From Pegea sp. RAD2-039 (lineage: Eukaryota > Chordata > Thaliacea > Salpida > Salpidae), in assembly GCA_034620365.1 (NCBI GenBank), contig JAQGEQ010000174.1, positions 106,833-170,832 on the forward strand: a stretch of DNA of 64,000 nucleotides, in the 5' to 3' direction. The notes under the pieces were generated by a model, which was not told the origin of the DNA, searched no databases, and saw only the letters and a list, made by a program, of their open reading frames with translations. The position numbers and the translations under genes are program-made. Positions 22,770-34,116 of this stretch are shown piece by piece. Positions within the stretch are counted from its first letter, which is position 1. Every line of letters begins with the position of its first letter.

Positions 22770-23340
22770 GAATTTTATAATAAATAGGCTCGGTCAAAGT
22801 GCTTCGAGTAGATCTATTTTTCTTAAACTAATGAAGCCTTTTAAATATTTCTTAACTAAACAGTTTTATGTGTCAAACCAAAATTAAAAGTAATTTTTTT
22901 TTATTTTTTTTTTCATTAATAAAAAAATTCTGGGCATATTGTCATATGTTTGTAATTTAAAGTTAATCTGTACGTCTTAAACTTTATACTGAAACTACTT
23001 TACAAATACTGATTAAACCAATGAACATTTGCTTTTCGATACAAATAAAATCTGCAAAAATAGATAACATTTTGGAGTTGAATAAATTTCAACAAATAAT
23101 AAAATAATATTAATGTTGACGTGGGCAGTTTTGACATTCAATTTTTTCATCAGTTTAAATGTCCTATTCCTAAGCTTAGCTGTTTTTTTTCTATTGATAT
23201 TAACCTTTTTGTGGCTAGAAATTTCACTTTAAATTAAAATGTTTTCCAAAACATCAAAAATTTCTCTATCTGTTGATGTCAAAGATCTAGAAAACTCAAG
23301 TTTTTAAACTGACACAACAGATTGATTTTAATTGATTTTA
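22770..23340 (+). repeat. Repeat shared with 17.90-18.48 kb, copy 2
   Basis: Collinear with copy 1, with a lost start word and small deletions. Confidence 0.9.
23069..23093 (-). promoter_or_regulatory. Class A dyad element, decayed duplicate of the 18.2 kb module
   Basis: The dyad and TCCAAAAT are identical to 18192-18216, but the start region has become AAGTTTAAGACG. Confidence 0.45.
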
Positions 23341-23459
23341 AACTCAGTTGTAAAACATAAATCCATGGAACATTACATTTACTTTCAAAGCATCAAGTTG
23401 GAGTGAACATGGTTTTAAACATATTTATGGTTTAACATTTTCGTTAAATGCATTATAAA

Positions 23460-23830
23460 ATTGTCTTAGGTGAGCTCAGAAAAATAAGGTAAACATGTTG
23501 TTATATAAAGCATCTATTTTATTACTAACTTATCAATTGATCATTTTGAAGATGTTTTTCTCGGGAAATTTGAAAATTGATACTTTCAGTTGGATTTAAC
23601 TAAAAGATCTCCGTTATTCAATAGTACAAAAGGATATGGTATGCTTGTTCTTTTCTTCTATATGTTGTGTCATTCGGTTGTTTATTAAACTCGAAAGGAC
23701 ACTGTTGTCTTCACAGTAAACAAATATGTAGAATGATTCATTTACATATTTTTCAGTTTTCGTTGTGTTAATGTCATTATAATATTTTAAAGAAGTACGT
23801 AATCTTGTTTTTTTCACTTAACGCTAACAT
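23460..23830 (-). repeat. Class E repeat body, copy 1
   Basis: About 370 bp running from the start word through the dyad to TTTTCGTTGTGTTAATGTCA and GAAGTAC. Confidence 0.75.
23476..23590 (-). promoter_or_regulatory. Class E module, decayed
   Basis: Minus strand: AACTGA-AAGTA-TCAATT then TTCAAATTT (23566-23590), TTTATATAA (23501-23509), start altered to TTTTCTGAGCTC. Confidence 0.5.
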
Positions 23831-23834
23831 GACG

Positions 23835-25430
23835 AAATTTATGATAAAAAATCCATTTATACAAATATTGTTAAAAATAAATTCAATTTTTTTTGAAAAG
23901 TTTAGTTTTAGACGATAAATGACAAAATCAAGAAAACACAAAACAGTCAAATCTATTTTTTTGTCAACCCTGTCTTATTACTATTAGTACTTATAGTACA
24001 AACTTATTTTATTGTTTGAAATTATTGTTTACAATTTACAATATATTAGATGCACAAGATCTTCTGTATAGAATTTCATTAAACAATTTTATTTTTTTCA
24101 CATGATGACCTTTTAGGCATAAAACTATTTGAAAAAAATTATTTATAAAAAAGAGAATATATGAAACTATTTTTTTATATTTTCAATTTTTTAATTATAA
24201 TATAGTTATGGTTGTTATTTGATAGTACTTTCTGTAAATGTTATTATACTTTTTATGTGATTGCAGCTATTTAAAACAATAAAAATGTTGATGGTTATGC
24301 ACTAGTATTCACATTTAAACACTGATATAATATGAATATTTTTATAATATTTAATAACTATATAAGACAACTTCATTTACATAAAACAAGAAAACTAAAG
24401 TTTATTGTATTAACAAATTTGTGCTTTGCTTATATATTTCTAAAAATAATTTGGTGAAGATCTATAAAAAATTTTTTACATTTTTTTGGTTAAATAATTT
24501 TACTGAGAAATAAATCAAAATAAAATTAAAAAATTAACGAAAAGATTTATGTTATAAATACAAATAATCAAAATTTAAACAAGAAACAAAATTTCCTTTT
24601 TACGTCAACCAGTGATTTATTTGTTTTTGAAATTTCTTTTATTTTTATGTTGATTAATAGTTGTAAAATTAATTGAAATTAGATGACAATTTAACAAACA
24701 AATTTAAGTTATAAAAAATTAACAGTTTAAAATGGATTTAAATTTATTAGGAAAATGAAACAATTAAAAACTAGTTACTATTATAAGTATTTAAAACTAC
24801 TTGAATATTTAGTTTATTATAGTCATACAAGAAGTAAAATTTAAGCTTAAGTTTGTATTTATTTATTTCTGTTTTCCATTTTAATAATTGCTTTATTTAA
24901 TATCCTTAAAGAATTATTGTGTTTGTTCTTTTGTATTAACTTTGAATTTAAAAATTAAAATTGAAAACAAAAAATTCAATAAATTTAATTTAGTTAATTT
25001 GAAATCAATCTCTTATTTTTCCAGTCAAATCATTCAATCTACAAACATTTTTCAATTATTTCGTATTTAAAAAATTAAAATTTAATGTTAATTTTGTAAT
25101 AATTTTTAATAAACAAACAATATAATTTCAATGAATTTGTTAGAAATTTTTACGCACGAGCAGGTAATGTTTGATTTGCATCAAGATTTATTGTGAACCC
25201 ATTTTAAAAAAATTAGTATTTTTGTTACACTTTTTAAAATACTTTAAAAAAGTTGAAAAAGGTAATAATATTATAAAGTTAATACAGATGTACGGAAAGA
25301 ACTGTTGAATGAGTGAAGTTGGTATAAAAAAATGTTTTCCTTGAAATTTATGTAAGAAATCCAAATAATCATATTGTTACATTTTGTTGAATCTCAACTT
25401 TATAAAAAATGATTGCGTTCTACTGGGTTA
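23835..25430. other. Intergenic, AT-rich
   Basis: Nothing recognised. Open frames here are A+T-driven. Confidence 0.4.
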
Positions 25431-25434
25431 TATC

Positions 25435-25539
25435 AACTGATTCTGTCAGTTTCAAAAATAAAATGATAGCTAGCAAGCTCGTTAGTTAAAATCAACATTG
25501 TTACTTTTTATAACCAACTACTCATCTTGTGCCTGTGGG
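25435..25539 (+). promoter_or_regulatory. Class E module on the plus strand
   Basis: AACTGA-TTCTG-TCAGTT at 25435-25451 then TCAAAAAT. TTTATAAC at 25507 and CCTGTGGGTTAAA at 25532, 25 bp after the TATA start. The surroundings differ from the minus-strand class E copies, so motif and spacing are conserved without the repeat context. Confidence 0.55.
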
Positions 25540-25544
25540 TTAAA

Positions 25545-26335
25545 AATTTTACGCATTTATTTTCAATTACGTCGAGTTATCTGTCATTCACATAAAATTA
25601 ATTAATTTTACTAGATTTTCAAAAAAAATTACTTCTATAAATTAAAAGAAAATTTCTGGTTATTTTATTGATACGAAAGAGAACCATTATATTGTTATCC
25701 ATAAATAAGTGTAATTTTAAAGTACGACTAATTATAAAGATAATTAAAAAATATTCAAATATCGTTTTTGTATTCTATCAAATAATTTTATTAAACTTAA
25801 CAATTTAAATTAAAATATTCCCAATCAAAAATAATTTTATTAACTTGTTTGTGTTAAAGTTAAAAAGAAAATTTATAAAAATAAATTAAAATCAGAGAAA
25901 AAACATTCTATTGGTTATGGTACCTAAATATTTAGTTAAAGATTTTTCTAAATCTGTAAGCATTTTAAAGTTTTTAATTTGATCACTTTAAATATAATAA
26001 ATTTATTAAGAATTGAAATCAGTTAAGTTTCAAGATTTTAAAAATGCTTTGAAAAATAAAGTTAAGATGTTATATTATGGATATTTAACCAAAGTGAGAA
26101 AATCAATCAGTTAAAAAACACTGATTCAAAACTATTGAACTTTTGAAACGGTAAAAAACTTACATTCAGAAACATAAAACTATTTTTTGAAACAAAAACA
26201 AAATAAATCTGAAAAAAAAAACAAAAGAAACAGTAAAACATAAATTCATGAAAAATTTTATTTACTTTCAAAGCATCATGTTTGAGTGAAAAAGGTCTTA
26301 AACATATTTATAATTTAAGATTTGCGTTAGAACCA
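25545..26335. other. Intergenic, AT-rich
   Basis: Nothing recognised. Confidence 0.4.
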
Positions 26336-26339
26336 TAAA

Positions 26340-26715
26340 AAAAATTATATAAAATGAGCTCACAAACACAAGGCAAACACGTTGTTATATAAAGCATCTA
26401 ATTTATAACGATCTTATAATTCTATAACTAAATTAGTAGGAAATAAATGAGAATTTTGAAAACTGATACTGTCAGTTGCATTTAACAACAAGATTTATTG
26501 TATTCAATGATATAAAAGAATGCGGTGATCTTGATCTTTTCTGTCATATGTTGTGTCATTCTTTTGTTAATAACTCTAACTGACACTGTCTTTAGTAAAC
26601 AATTATGTAGAATAATTCATTTAAAAATTTCCATAATTTTTTCTGTTTTCGTTGTGTTGATGCCATCATACTACTTTAAAGAAGTACTTAATCTTATTTG
26701 ACTTAGCAAAGATTT
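26340..26715 (-). repeat. Class E repeat body, copy 2
   Basis: Same order as 23.46 kb. The segmental duplication boundary cuts through it at 26547. Confidence 0.8.
26361..26477 (-). promoter_or_regulatory. Class E module (intact)
   Basis: Minus strand: AACTGA-CAGTA-TCAGTT then TTCAAAATT (26452-26477), TTTATATAA (26385-26393), GTGTTTGTGAGCTCA (start 26361-26367). Spacings are 58 and 25 bp. It drives leftward, away from the duplication. Confidence 0.6.
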
Positions 26716-26717
26716 TT

Positions 26718-26945
26718 ATGAAAAAAAGTTTTAAAGCTTTAAGCAAAGGGAATTGTTACTGTGAAAATTATAATGGTATAAACAAGTTTCTATCAGGTTT
26801 TGACTGGTTTTCTGTTTTCAACTCTTCGAAGACATCGATACTATTTAGTCAAGGTTTATTATCATTTACAGAGCTAATCAAAAATTTCATATCTTTTTAT
26901 AAGCTCAACAAAAAACTGCATTTGCCCAAATATTTAAAGAATTAA
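26718..26945 (+). other. Conserved 75-codon open frame in duplication copy 1, doubtful gene
   Basis: Opens MKKSFKALSKGNCYCENYNG and ends HLPKYLKN. It also exists in copy 2. Between copies most differences change the amino acid (Y to F, F to L, D to H, T to I, S to F), so there is no sign of protein-level selection. Probably a chance frame kept by recent duplication. Confidence 0.2.
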
Positions 26946-27394
26946 CGACATTTAAAAAGTCTCCTATACAAACAAACTAAAGCAGACCCTTTCACCAAAT
27001 CTCTCTACAAACATATAACGTTGGAATGTTGTCATTTTGTAGGAATCAATAGCCCTTTACCTGTTTTTATATTTGGAGTTTTCTTAGTAAGTAATATGTG
27101 TTTATTTGCAACCGCAGCAACGACCCCTTGCTTGCTAGGCAGTTATCATCACTGCTTGGCGAAACTAATAGACCATTGAAGTATAACTAAATACTTTCAA
27201 TAGAAAACAAAACTACTGTTCTTAAATATAGAAAATAATTACTGCAGCAAATAACTTGATAATTAATTTAAAAACAGCAATAAACTAAGATAAAAATTCA
27301 CTTGTAAAAATCATTTCTATGAGATCAAAAAAACTAACCTTAATTTGTTTTCGTCTATAGAAAACATGGATATTTTCAAATGTTTTAGTAAAAA

Positions 27395-27510
27395 TTAGAC
27401 AAGTGATTAATATAGTACTAATGATATAATTCAAATCCTGATTTTAAAATTTTATTGAATCATTAAACAAAAAAGATTACATGAAAATTTGAAAACTGAT
27501 ATTGTCAGTT
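27395..27510 (-). promoter_or_regulatory. Class E module, start word decayed (duplication copy 1)
   Basis: Minus strand: AACTGA-CAATA-TCAGTT then TTCAAATTT (27485-27510), TATATCATT (27420-27428), and CTTGTCTAA in the start position. Confidence 0.45.
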
Positions 27511-28148
27511 GCGTTTAATCCTAAAACTATCTTTTATTTAATAGAACGTACCAATGTCATAAAATTTTTTCTAGAATTTTTCATTTAAATTTGTTTAATT
27601 TTAAAAGACAATATCAAAAGTAAACAAGCATCTATAATCTTAATCTTCATTGAATCATTTGCAAATTCTAAACTTTTGTGCTTTTGTTATGTTGATGTCA
27701 TTATCTTTATTTAGAAAACTAACTAATTTATATAATATCATAATATATTATGAATATTGTATTAACACTGATGAACTACAAACCGTTTGCAATCTTTAAC
27801 AACAAAAATTTATGTTATCCCAGTTTATTGGCCTCATTAATCAGTTGCTTATCACTTTTAAGCGACGCTGGTATAAATAAATCATAACTAACATACTTCT
27901 TTTTCATAAAGCTAATGGTGTGTTGTGTAATTGTTGTCATTTTACTTTTATTAGCTATCTGAAGTTAGTCTTAATAAGCTAACGCTACTATATATCAATG
28001 ATATAAATTATTCTTCACTTATAGATGTTAGTAGAGATATTATTAAACTCTCTTGATTTAATATTTAATCCAACATTCTTGATTTGGTTCTCAGTAAGGC
28101 TGACACGGTATAAACGATTTCTTGTATAAATCAAAAAGACATGTTAAT

Positions 28149-28352
28149 CTATGAGAGGCTGATGACATCATCTTTATGAATTAGACTTATAGTAATCAAT
28201 AACAAATTTAGCTCAGCATAATATTCAGAAGATTTGAAGTCATTTCCTTTGCGTATTTGTAGTTGGCCTCCATAGATAATCTGACAACAGCAGAATTTAT
28301 TCTGAAGCAAGATCAAGATTAAATGTAGTTTAAATAAAGTAAATACTTTCAA
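28149..28352 (-). other. Exon-like conserved segment with acceptor site (copy 1)
   Basis: On the minus strand a TGCTGTTGTCAG acceptor-like site is followed by ATTATCTATGGAGGCC and an open frame to TAG. A second frame from the internal ATG reads MEANYKYAKEMTSNLLNIML. The duplicate at 50103-50330 keeps both frames open. There is no in-frame ATG for the long frame, so if coding it is an internal or terminal exon. Low confidence. Confidence 0.2.
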
Positions 28353-28494
28353 GAAGTTTGTTTTTACTCATTTCAAAGTTCTAATTTAAATATATAAAGT
28401 AAAAAATTAATTTCAAACAAGAAATAATCTTTTATTAAGATGTCTTTCAGATGTTTATAGCTTAACACTTGTGTGAAAAGCATTATTAAAATGT

Positions 28495-28870
28495 TTTAAA
28501 TGAGCTCACAAACACAAAGAAAGTAAGTTGTCATATAACGCATTCACTTTATACCAGATTAACAAACTGCTTCTTGTATAGCTTTTAATTTTACTTTAAA
28601 TTTGAAAACTAATACTGTCAGTTGCATTTAACGAAAAGATCTCCGATATATAACGATATGAAGAATGCTGTGGACTTGTATATTTCTTTCATATTTTCTG
28701 TCTTTCTTTTGCTTGTTAAACTCTGAATAATTCTGTCGTAAGTAAGCAAATATGTAGATTGAGATTTTAAATACTTACAAATTGTTTCTTTTTTCGTTGT
28801 ATTGATGCCATCATGCTACTAGTAGTATAAAGAAGTAATCCTTTTTGTTTTCACTTAACGTTACCATAAA
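28495..28870 (-). repeat. Class E repeat body, copy 3
   Basis: Full body inside duplication copy 1. Its twin is at 50.45-50.82 kb. Confidence 0.8.
28507..28623 (-). promoter_or_regulatory. Class E module (intact, duplication copy 1)
   Basis: Minus strand: AACTGA-CAGTA-TTAGTT then TTCAAATTT (28598-28623), TTATATG (28532-28538), GTGTTTGTGAGCTCA (28507-28513). The arm change leaves a G-T pair. Confidence 0.6.
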
Positions 28871-29269
28871 AACTTTTATGATATACAAAGCTTTTTCCAA
28901 AAGTCTTGTTAAAAATAAAGTTAATTGTTTTTATTTGAATGTCGACATTTAATCATAAATATTTTAGTCACATTTAAGATTTTAAATAATGTAGCATTCA
29001 TGCATTCGAAACTTTTACTTTTTTTAATATAATTAGTTTACTTAAATGTTTTAATAGATTTAGATTGAATTTACAAAACTTTTTTGATCTATATTAACTG
29101 TTTGTTTTTAAAAAAGTAATGTAAAATTTTAAAAACGTATTACTGCAAATAAAATTAATAAATCTAGTGCTAATAATAAATTCAATTGAAACAATAACTG
29201 AAAAGTATTTCAACTGTTAGAAGGTAGCAGTTGCTTTTCATAACAATTTTTTGCTAATGTAAACAGCAT

Positions 29270-29382
29270 GTTGAAAAATGTTCAACACTCCAAATTGTAA
29301 ATGCCTTTCGGCGGTATTTCCGGTGTGGAAGGTCGAGCAGAATCATCATAATAATCATAAAAATATACTCTAATGTTTGTGG
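29270..29382 (+). promoter_or_regulatory. Class A module next to coiled-coil gene copy 1
   Basis: GTTGAA-AAATG-TTCAAC then ACTCCAAATT to 29296. The TATA is weak (AATAATCATAA/AAATATA), and GTTTGTGGGTTG is at 29375. It points toward the end of the minus-strand coiled-coil gene, so the two would converge. An extra TGAAAAGTATTTCA dyad lies 70 bp upstream. Confidence 0.5.
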
Positions 29383-29612
29383 GTTGTAAACATTTCGCAA
29401 ACAACTTTTTTTGATTTCGTTAAAATCTAAACTTATTTTCGTATTTAATCAAAAGTGTTATCGTAAGAAGAATTTTAACTAAAAAATAAATTTGTTGAAA
29501 CAGAATTTTTCAACAGTTATTTTCTGTGATTAAACTATTTTGTTTTTGTTGATTTAAACTTAAATTAAAATATGAACTAAGCGACAAAAAACGCAGCAGA
29601 AAAATGGATTTG

Positions 29613-30170
29613 TTAATCAAGTCTGTTTTCTTCTTGTTGACGACGTTTTTCTTCTTGTTGAAGGCGTTTTTCTTCTTGTAATCGAAGATTTTCCTGTTCT
29701 TGTTGACGAAGCATCATTTCTCTTTGGTGGTAATCTGCTGACGCTTTTTGCATTCGCTGATATTCAGATAGACGCTTTATTCTCTCCTGTTCTTCTCTTT
29801 CTCGTTGAAGTCTTTCTTGCTGTTCCTGCTTACGAAGTCTATTTTCTTCTTGTTGACGACGTTTTTCTTCTTCTTGTTGACGAAGCATCATTTCTCTTTG
29901 GTGGTAATCTGCTGACGCTTGTTGCATTCGCTGATATTCAGATAGACGCTTTATTCTCTCCTGTTCTTCTCTTTCTCGTTGAAGTCTTTCTTGCTGTTCA
30001 TGCTTACGAAGTCTATTTTCGTCTTGTTGACGACGTTTTTTTTCTTGTTGACGGCGTTTTTCTTCTTGTCGACGCATCTTTTCTTGCTCACGCTGAACAC
30101 GTTTTTCTTCTTGTTGACGATTTTTTTCTTCTTGTTGTCGCTTATAGATTTCACTTGTAGAATTCCACAT
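29613..30170 (-). CDS. Gln/Glu/Arg-rich coiled-coil protein, copy 1 (185 aa)
   Basis: This is an uninterrupted frame from ATG (MWNSTSEIYKRQQ) to TAA. Almost every residue after position 10 is Q, E, R or K with heptad-like spacing, so a long charged alpha-helix or coiled coil is expected. Residues 51-108 and 109-166 are an internal duplication of about 58 residues, each holding EYQRMQ.ASADYHQREMML. Short QQEEKRR heptads flank it. There is no signal peptide or membrane segment. Local G+C is well above the surroundings. The frame is kept in the second genomic copy despite an 84 bp length difference, which supports coding. The low complexity opens other frames too, so these were ignored. Function is unknown; it could also be one exon of a larger cytoskeletal or trichohyalin-like protein. 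A possible acceptor (TTGACAG) lies about 55 bp upstream of the ATG. Confidence 0.6.
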   Translation of the reverse strand: MWNSTSEIYKRQQEEKNRQQEEKRVQREQEKMRRQEEKRRQQEKKRRQQDENRLRKHEQQERLQREREEQERIKRLSEYQRMQQASADYHQREMMLRQQEEEKRRQQEENRLRKQEQQERLQREREEQERIKRLSEYQRMQKASADYHQREMMLRQQEQENLRLQEEKRLQQEEKRRQQEENRLD

Positions 30171-30239
30171 TATGATAAAATCAAAAAGTATTCTAAGCTT
30201 ATTCCCTTAAGTCCTGTCAAAAAATTTACATGAAATTTT

Positions 30240-31800
30240 GTACAGAAAACTTATTATAAAATTTTTTAATTTATTTATTTGATTAAGATAAATATTTACT
30301 CATCAAAAATGATGTTACACTAAAAGTAAAGGAAAAACATTGTCGAAAAATTATACACTATTTATTTTTACTACTACTTTTGCCATAAATATTTTCTTTG
30401 CTTGAACTGTTTTTTAAGTTAATGTAAAGAGTTTGTTTACACAAATCTGCCAACAGATAATTTATTAAGAATTATTTTCTTTTTTTATGTTATTAAGTAT
30501 CTAGGTTTCAAAATTTACTAGTGATTTCAAACGGTCAAAAAATAAATGAGTCTTAAAAAACAAATCATTTTAAAAACGTTTATAAATAATTATAGCAATT
30601 ATAGAAAAGTATTTAACACTTAATAGTTTATTAACGAAAGTTTGCAGTAAAAGATTTTAACAAAATTATAAAAAAATATTTTAATAAAAGTTTACTAATC
30701 CAATAATAATTTACTTTGATTTATATTAACTATGATAACTTAGATATAATTTAAAAAAAATAAGATAATATTTAAACAAATTTATTTTCTAAAAAGTAAT
30801 TTAAAATTTGATCCGACCAAAAACAGAGTAACAAGACAATTAGACATCAAAAACTATTTAGGCCTATACTCTAAAAAACTTCATTTGTGAGATATTCACC
30901 CAGGACTAGTCGCTATCAGATGTAAAATCAAATGGCCCTACACTGCAGGTTATTTTATAAAATATATTGAGGGTTTCCAAACATTTTTTACAAATTTATT
31001 TTTTTAGTTTAATTTAAAAAATCTATACTCTCTTATTAAAAAAATCAATTTAATTCTTTGCTAATTAATTATTAATGAAAAATTAAAAAAAAAATTCTAG
31101 TTTTTTTCTAAGGAGATTTTTTAATACCTAATAAAAATATAAGCTATTTTATTCCAAAGGTAGCTCTATTCGTATGAGAAAGTTATAACTTTGTCTAACT
31201 GCTGCTTATGATTCCTAGTTTTAAACCTATAACTAAAGGTAAAAGCAAAAGTTATTTATCAATTGTCTTTAATTTCCATTTATTTTCTAAAATCATTATT
31301 TAAAGTCATTAGTAATAGACTTCATGACTTTTCTTCTTACTACAACTATAACATTGTTAATACTTTCAACTTTAAAACATATTTATATTTTACAAAATGA
31401 TGATTATACAGAAATAAATAAGTTTTAATAAATTAATAACTATTCTTATGACTGAAAATATTGTTTCTGTACTAGTTCTTTTATGCTCTTAGTTTTTTAT
31501 TAGTTGAAAATATTGTTATTATTTTATATATATTTTTTTATTTTAAGGAATTTTCCATAAAATTTTGCTATCTTTTTTTTCGGTCAAATTGTTTTGAATC
31601 TTTACATATTCTTAGATTTAAACCAATTTTCGAAATAACAAAATTACTTGATTTAAAAAATAAATGTAAAAACGTTTTATAAAAGTATTTTATTTCTTAT
31701 CTTAATATTTTATAAATGTATTTAATTTATTTATTATATTGATTTATTTATCTTATTATTTTTAATTATTATACAATAATTATACAAAATCATTTTAATT
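30240..31800. other. Non-coding interior of duplication copy 1
   Basis: Collinear with 52.28-53.84 kb. No module or gene recognised. The fully conserved AGGCCTATACTCTAAAAAAC and CCCAGGACTAGTCGCTATC block near 30.86-30.95 kb is its most GC-rich part. Confidence 0.4.
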
Positions 31801-31807
31801 ATTTTGA

Positions 31808-31935
31808 TGATTGATAAACAGGACAACAACTTAAGAAATATTGGTAATGATTTTATGCTTCAATTTTCTTCAGCAATCGAAATAACTAAATGTTTTCCTG
31901 TAGCTAAGAGTTTATTAAAATTAGATTATCTATAA
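31808..31935 (+). pseudogene. Truncated counterpart of the 53851 frame
   Basis: Same frame as in duplication copy 2 but with TAA where copy 2 has AAA. If the copy 2 frame is a gene, this copy is broken. Confidence 0.15.
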
Positions 31936-32503
31936 ACTGATAATATAAAATTTGTTTGTTTTAATCTTATCAGCTTATCAATTAGTTTTTCTATTTTGGC
32001 TACATAAATAAAACGTCTTAATAAATCTTTGTCTTTTATAAAGTTATGACAATTTATTGATAGAAATTTAAAAAGCTTTTATACTTTTTTTCGTTTTAAG
32101 AATGCATCCAATTGCGATATGAAGACACTTAGCATAAAAATAATTAATGGGAAGTTTTCGCAGCAGATCACTCTAACCAGCGATCTGTTTTCTGCAAGCA
32201 GTTAAAGGAAAATGAAAAAATATGATATTAAGGAAGAGGAAAATTTTTGGTAACAACAATTTCATGCTTTTCTTGTTTATTTAAAGTTTGTACAACTAGC
32301 TTTATGTTAAAAGCAAACAAAGTTAAAGAAGCCTGAAAATTTCATGTGAAAACTGTTGTTATTTAAGTTTATATGACAGTTTTACTCGTCATTGCTGTTT
32401 ACCGCTAATGTTAATTGAAAAAAGAAAATGAAATCACAATTAGAAGTAATATACATTTTGTTAGAGCAGATGATTTAAATTGAATTTGTTTCACTAAAAG
32501 TAT

Positions 32504-32626
32504 ATATAGAATCATTTTAGATAAGGTTTTCAATCTAAGATGTCATATGGCGGCGATGAATCATCAAATGATTTACTATCAGGAAGCGATGACGTCATAT
32601 ACAGCATAATGTTTAACTTTTATTAA
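32504..32626 (+). other. Conserved TATA + ATG element with CRE site, copy 1 (28-codon frame)
   Basis: TATATATAG precedes an ATG at 32540 by about 36 bp. The short frame reads MSYGGDESSNDLLSGSDDVI and ends at TAA 32624-32626. The 60 bp from the ATG to GATGACGTCATAT is less AT-rich than its flanks and recurs at 54.59 kb and, inverted, at 56.55 kb. It could be a first coding exon of a duplicated gene or a conserved non-coding CRE element. No good GT donor follows. Confidence 0.35.
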
Positions 32627-33229
32627 TTATATATTTATCATGACAGTAACAACAATGTTGTCATCTCAAAAGTCGAAGATATGGTAATTTCAGGCTGTAG
32701 TTGTGTTTAGAAAGTAATGTGTTTAAATAATTATGCAAGTAGTTTGTTTACTGCAAAATTTGCATCAAAACAAACACTGCTTAGTGAGTTTTTGTTTGAA
32801 ACAAACTGGCTAGAATATAGTTATGTGTTTATGTAATCTTTGCAGTTCGTTTTGTTTTCGATAGTTTGTTAAATGCTTCGAACTATTTGCTGACTACTTG
32901 GTGTTTAGTAAACATATTTTCAATCGTTTTAATAATAAATTCTGAAAAACTTATAAATTTCAGTTTTTTGAAGTAATTTATTAGCAGTAAAATTGAATAT
33001 GAAAAAAAACTTAGTTTAAGCTACTTTTGAGTTACAAAATCAGTTTTATGAAATTCTAAAATGATTTACCTATTATTGGATGAATAAATTAATTATAGAA
33101 AGTGGAAGGTTGAAGAAGTTTTTTAAATGTTTTAGAAAAAATGCAAGATATTAATAAAAAAGCATATAGAAGCACTACAGATAAAAAAATCATGTACTTT
33201 CAAATAATACTTTTAGCATTTATTTGACT

Positions 33230-33990
33230 AGTACCTCTCTTACTTGATAAAAACATCCAACTTTAGACGGAACCTGAGAATAAAGCTTAATTGCTAAACA
33301 AACAATCTAATAGTGGTTTTATAACCGATGATGGCAACAATCCCTTTCTTTCCTACTCCAACATTCTTAAAAATGTTTCTGAGATGATAGACCTTGACAT
33401 AGCGTAGGATATGGTTGCTAAGACTATCTCTTCTGTAAAATTATCAGTTTCCAAAACCTCCCAATCATACTACTCTCTAATTTTTAGGAAAGACTACTTT
33501 CATCTTATTACTAGCCTTATGTCTACTCTTTAACATCACTATAAGGCGAGGAAGAGTCCAGCTTTGGTAATATCACAAAATTAAATTACTGTAGCCGAAG
33601 TCAATCATTATATCTGCAGGTTCATCAGGGCTTTTTTCAACAAAAGTTCTTTCTGCAGCTTACTCACAAAATCTCAAGGCTGGTTTCATGAAATTTCTAA
33701 TTTTACATGGGCTCATATTATATCGGGACTGTAATTGACGATTCTATAAAGAGTAAATTGGTTTACAATTATTTTTCACTTTTTGAAGTTGATTATCTGA
33801 AATTTAGTTAGTTAATATCTCACTTGTATCCAACAGGCATTGTTTTAAACTTTGGGTAATTTTCAAACAGCTGATAGTTAGCTGGGCCGTCGCTAACCCC
33901 CATCGTGGTTGAGTCATCAATTCAACTGTCTTATCATCTAACTCACCTAGCATAAATATGTCAGTTAGTTTGATAGTCTGAATATCATGT
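33230..33990 (+). pseudogene. Less AT-rich relic with broken reading frames, possible old mobile-element ORF
   Basis: The base composition departs clearly from both flanks. A frame from about 33327 reads DDGNNPFLSYSNILKNVSEM, IDLDIA, stop, DMVAKTISSVKLSVS and SYYSLIFRKDYFHLI, then further blocks with a few stops. Near 33880 SWAVANPHRG appears. Long open blocks split by single stops suggest a decayed ORF. I cannot assign it to a transposon class. It lies just right of duplication copy 1 and is absent from copy 2. Confidence 0.3.
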
Positions 33991-34116
33991 GAAAAAAAAT
34001 TAAGCTACCCTAAATACCAATGAATTAGGAATAATAAAATCTCGTAGAAATAATGGTTATTATTAAATAAAATAAATAAAAAAATTAATGGTAATTTGAA
34101 AACCTGCAGTTTCTAT

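Larger units (their letters stand above)
26547..32622 (+). repeat. Segmental duplication, copy 1 (6.1 kb)
   Basis: Nearly base-for-base collinear with 48507-54671 in the same orientation, about 22 kb apart. It starts at the shared TATGTTGTGTCATTC and ends just after GTTTAACTTTTAT. It contains two class E modules, one class A module, the coiled-coil gene and the 32.5 kb ATG element. The copies differ by scattered substitutions, small indels and the 84 bp heptad expansion, so the duplication is recent. The left edge falls inside a class E repeat body, which suggests recombination between repeats. Confidence 0.92.

Noticed and set aside
24888-25070. 60-codon frame and similar short frames in AT-rich DNA (also 2885-3079, 8724-8933, 15942-16139, 46989-47183)
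   Set aside because: Phe/Ile/Lys/Asn/Leu-rich chance frames, many starting at a non-ATG codon, with no motif or conservation.
27060-27180. C-box-like TGATGAT in the less AT-rich patch CCAAGCAGTGATGATAACTG (minus) as a C/D snoRNA
   Set aside because: No CTGA D box or terminal stem at a suitable distance. The duplicate at 49.0-49.1 kb shows no conserved box pair either.
29951-30233. Open frames in other frames and on the plus strand across the coiled-coil genes (also 51775-52273)
   Set aside because: They shadow the repetitive coding sequence. Only the Q/E/R frame starts with a clean ATG, is heptad-like and keeps register across the 84 bp expansion.
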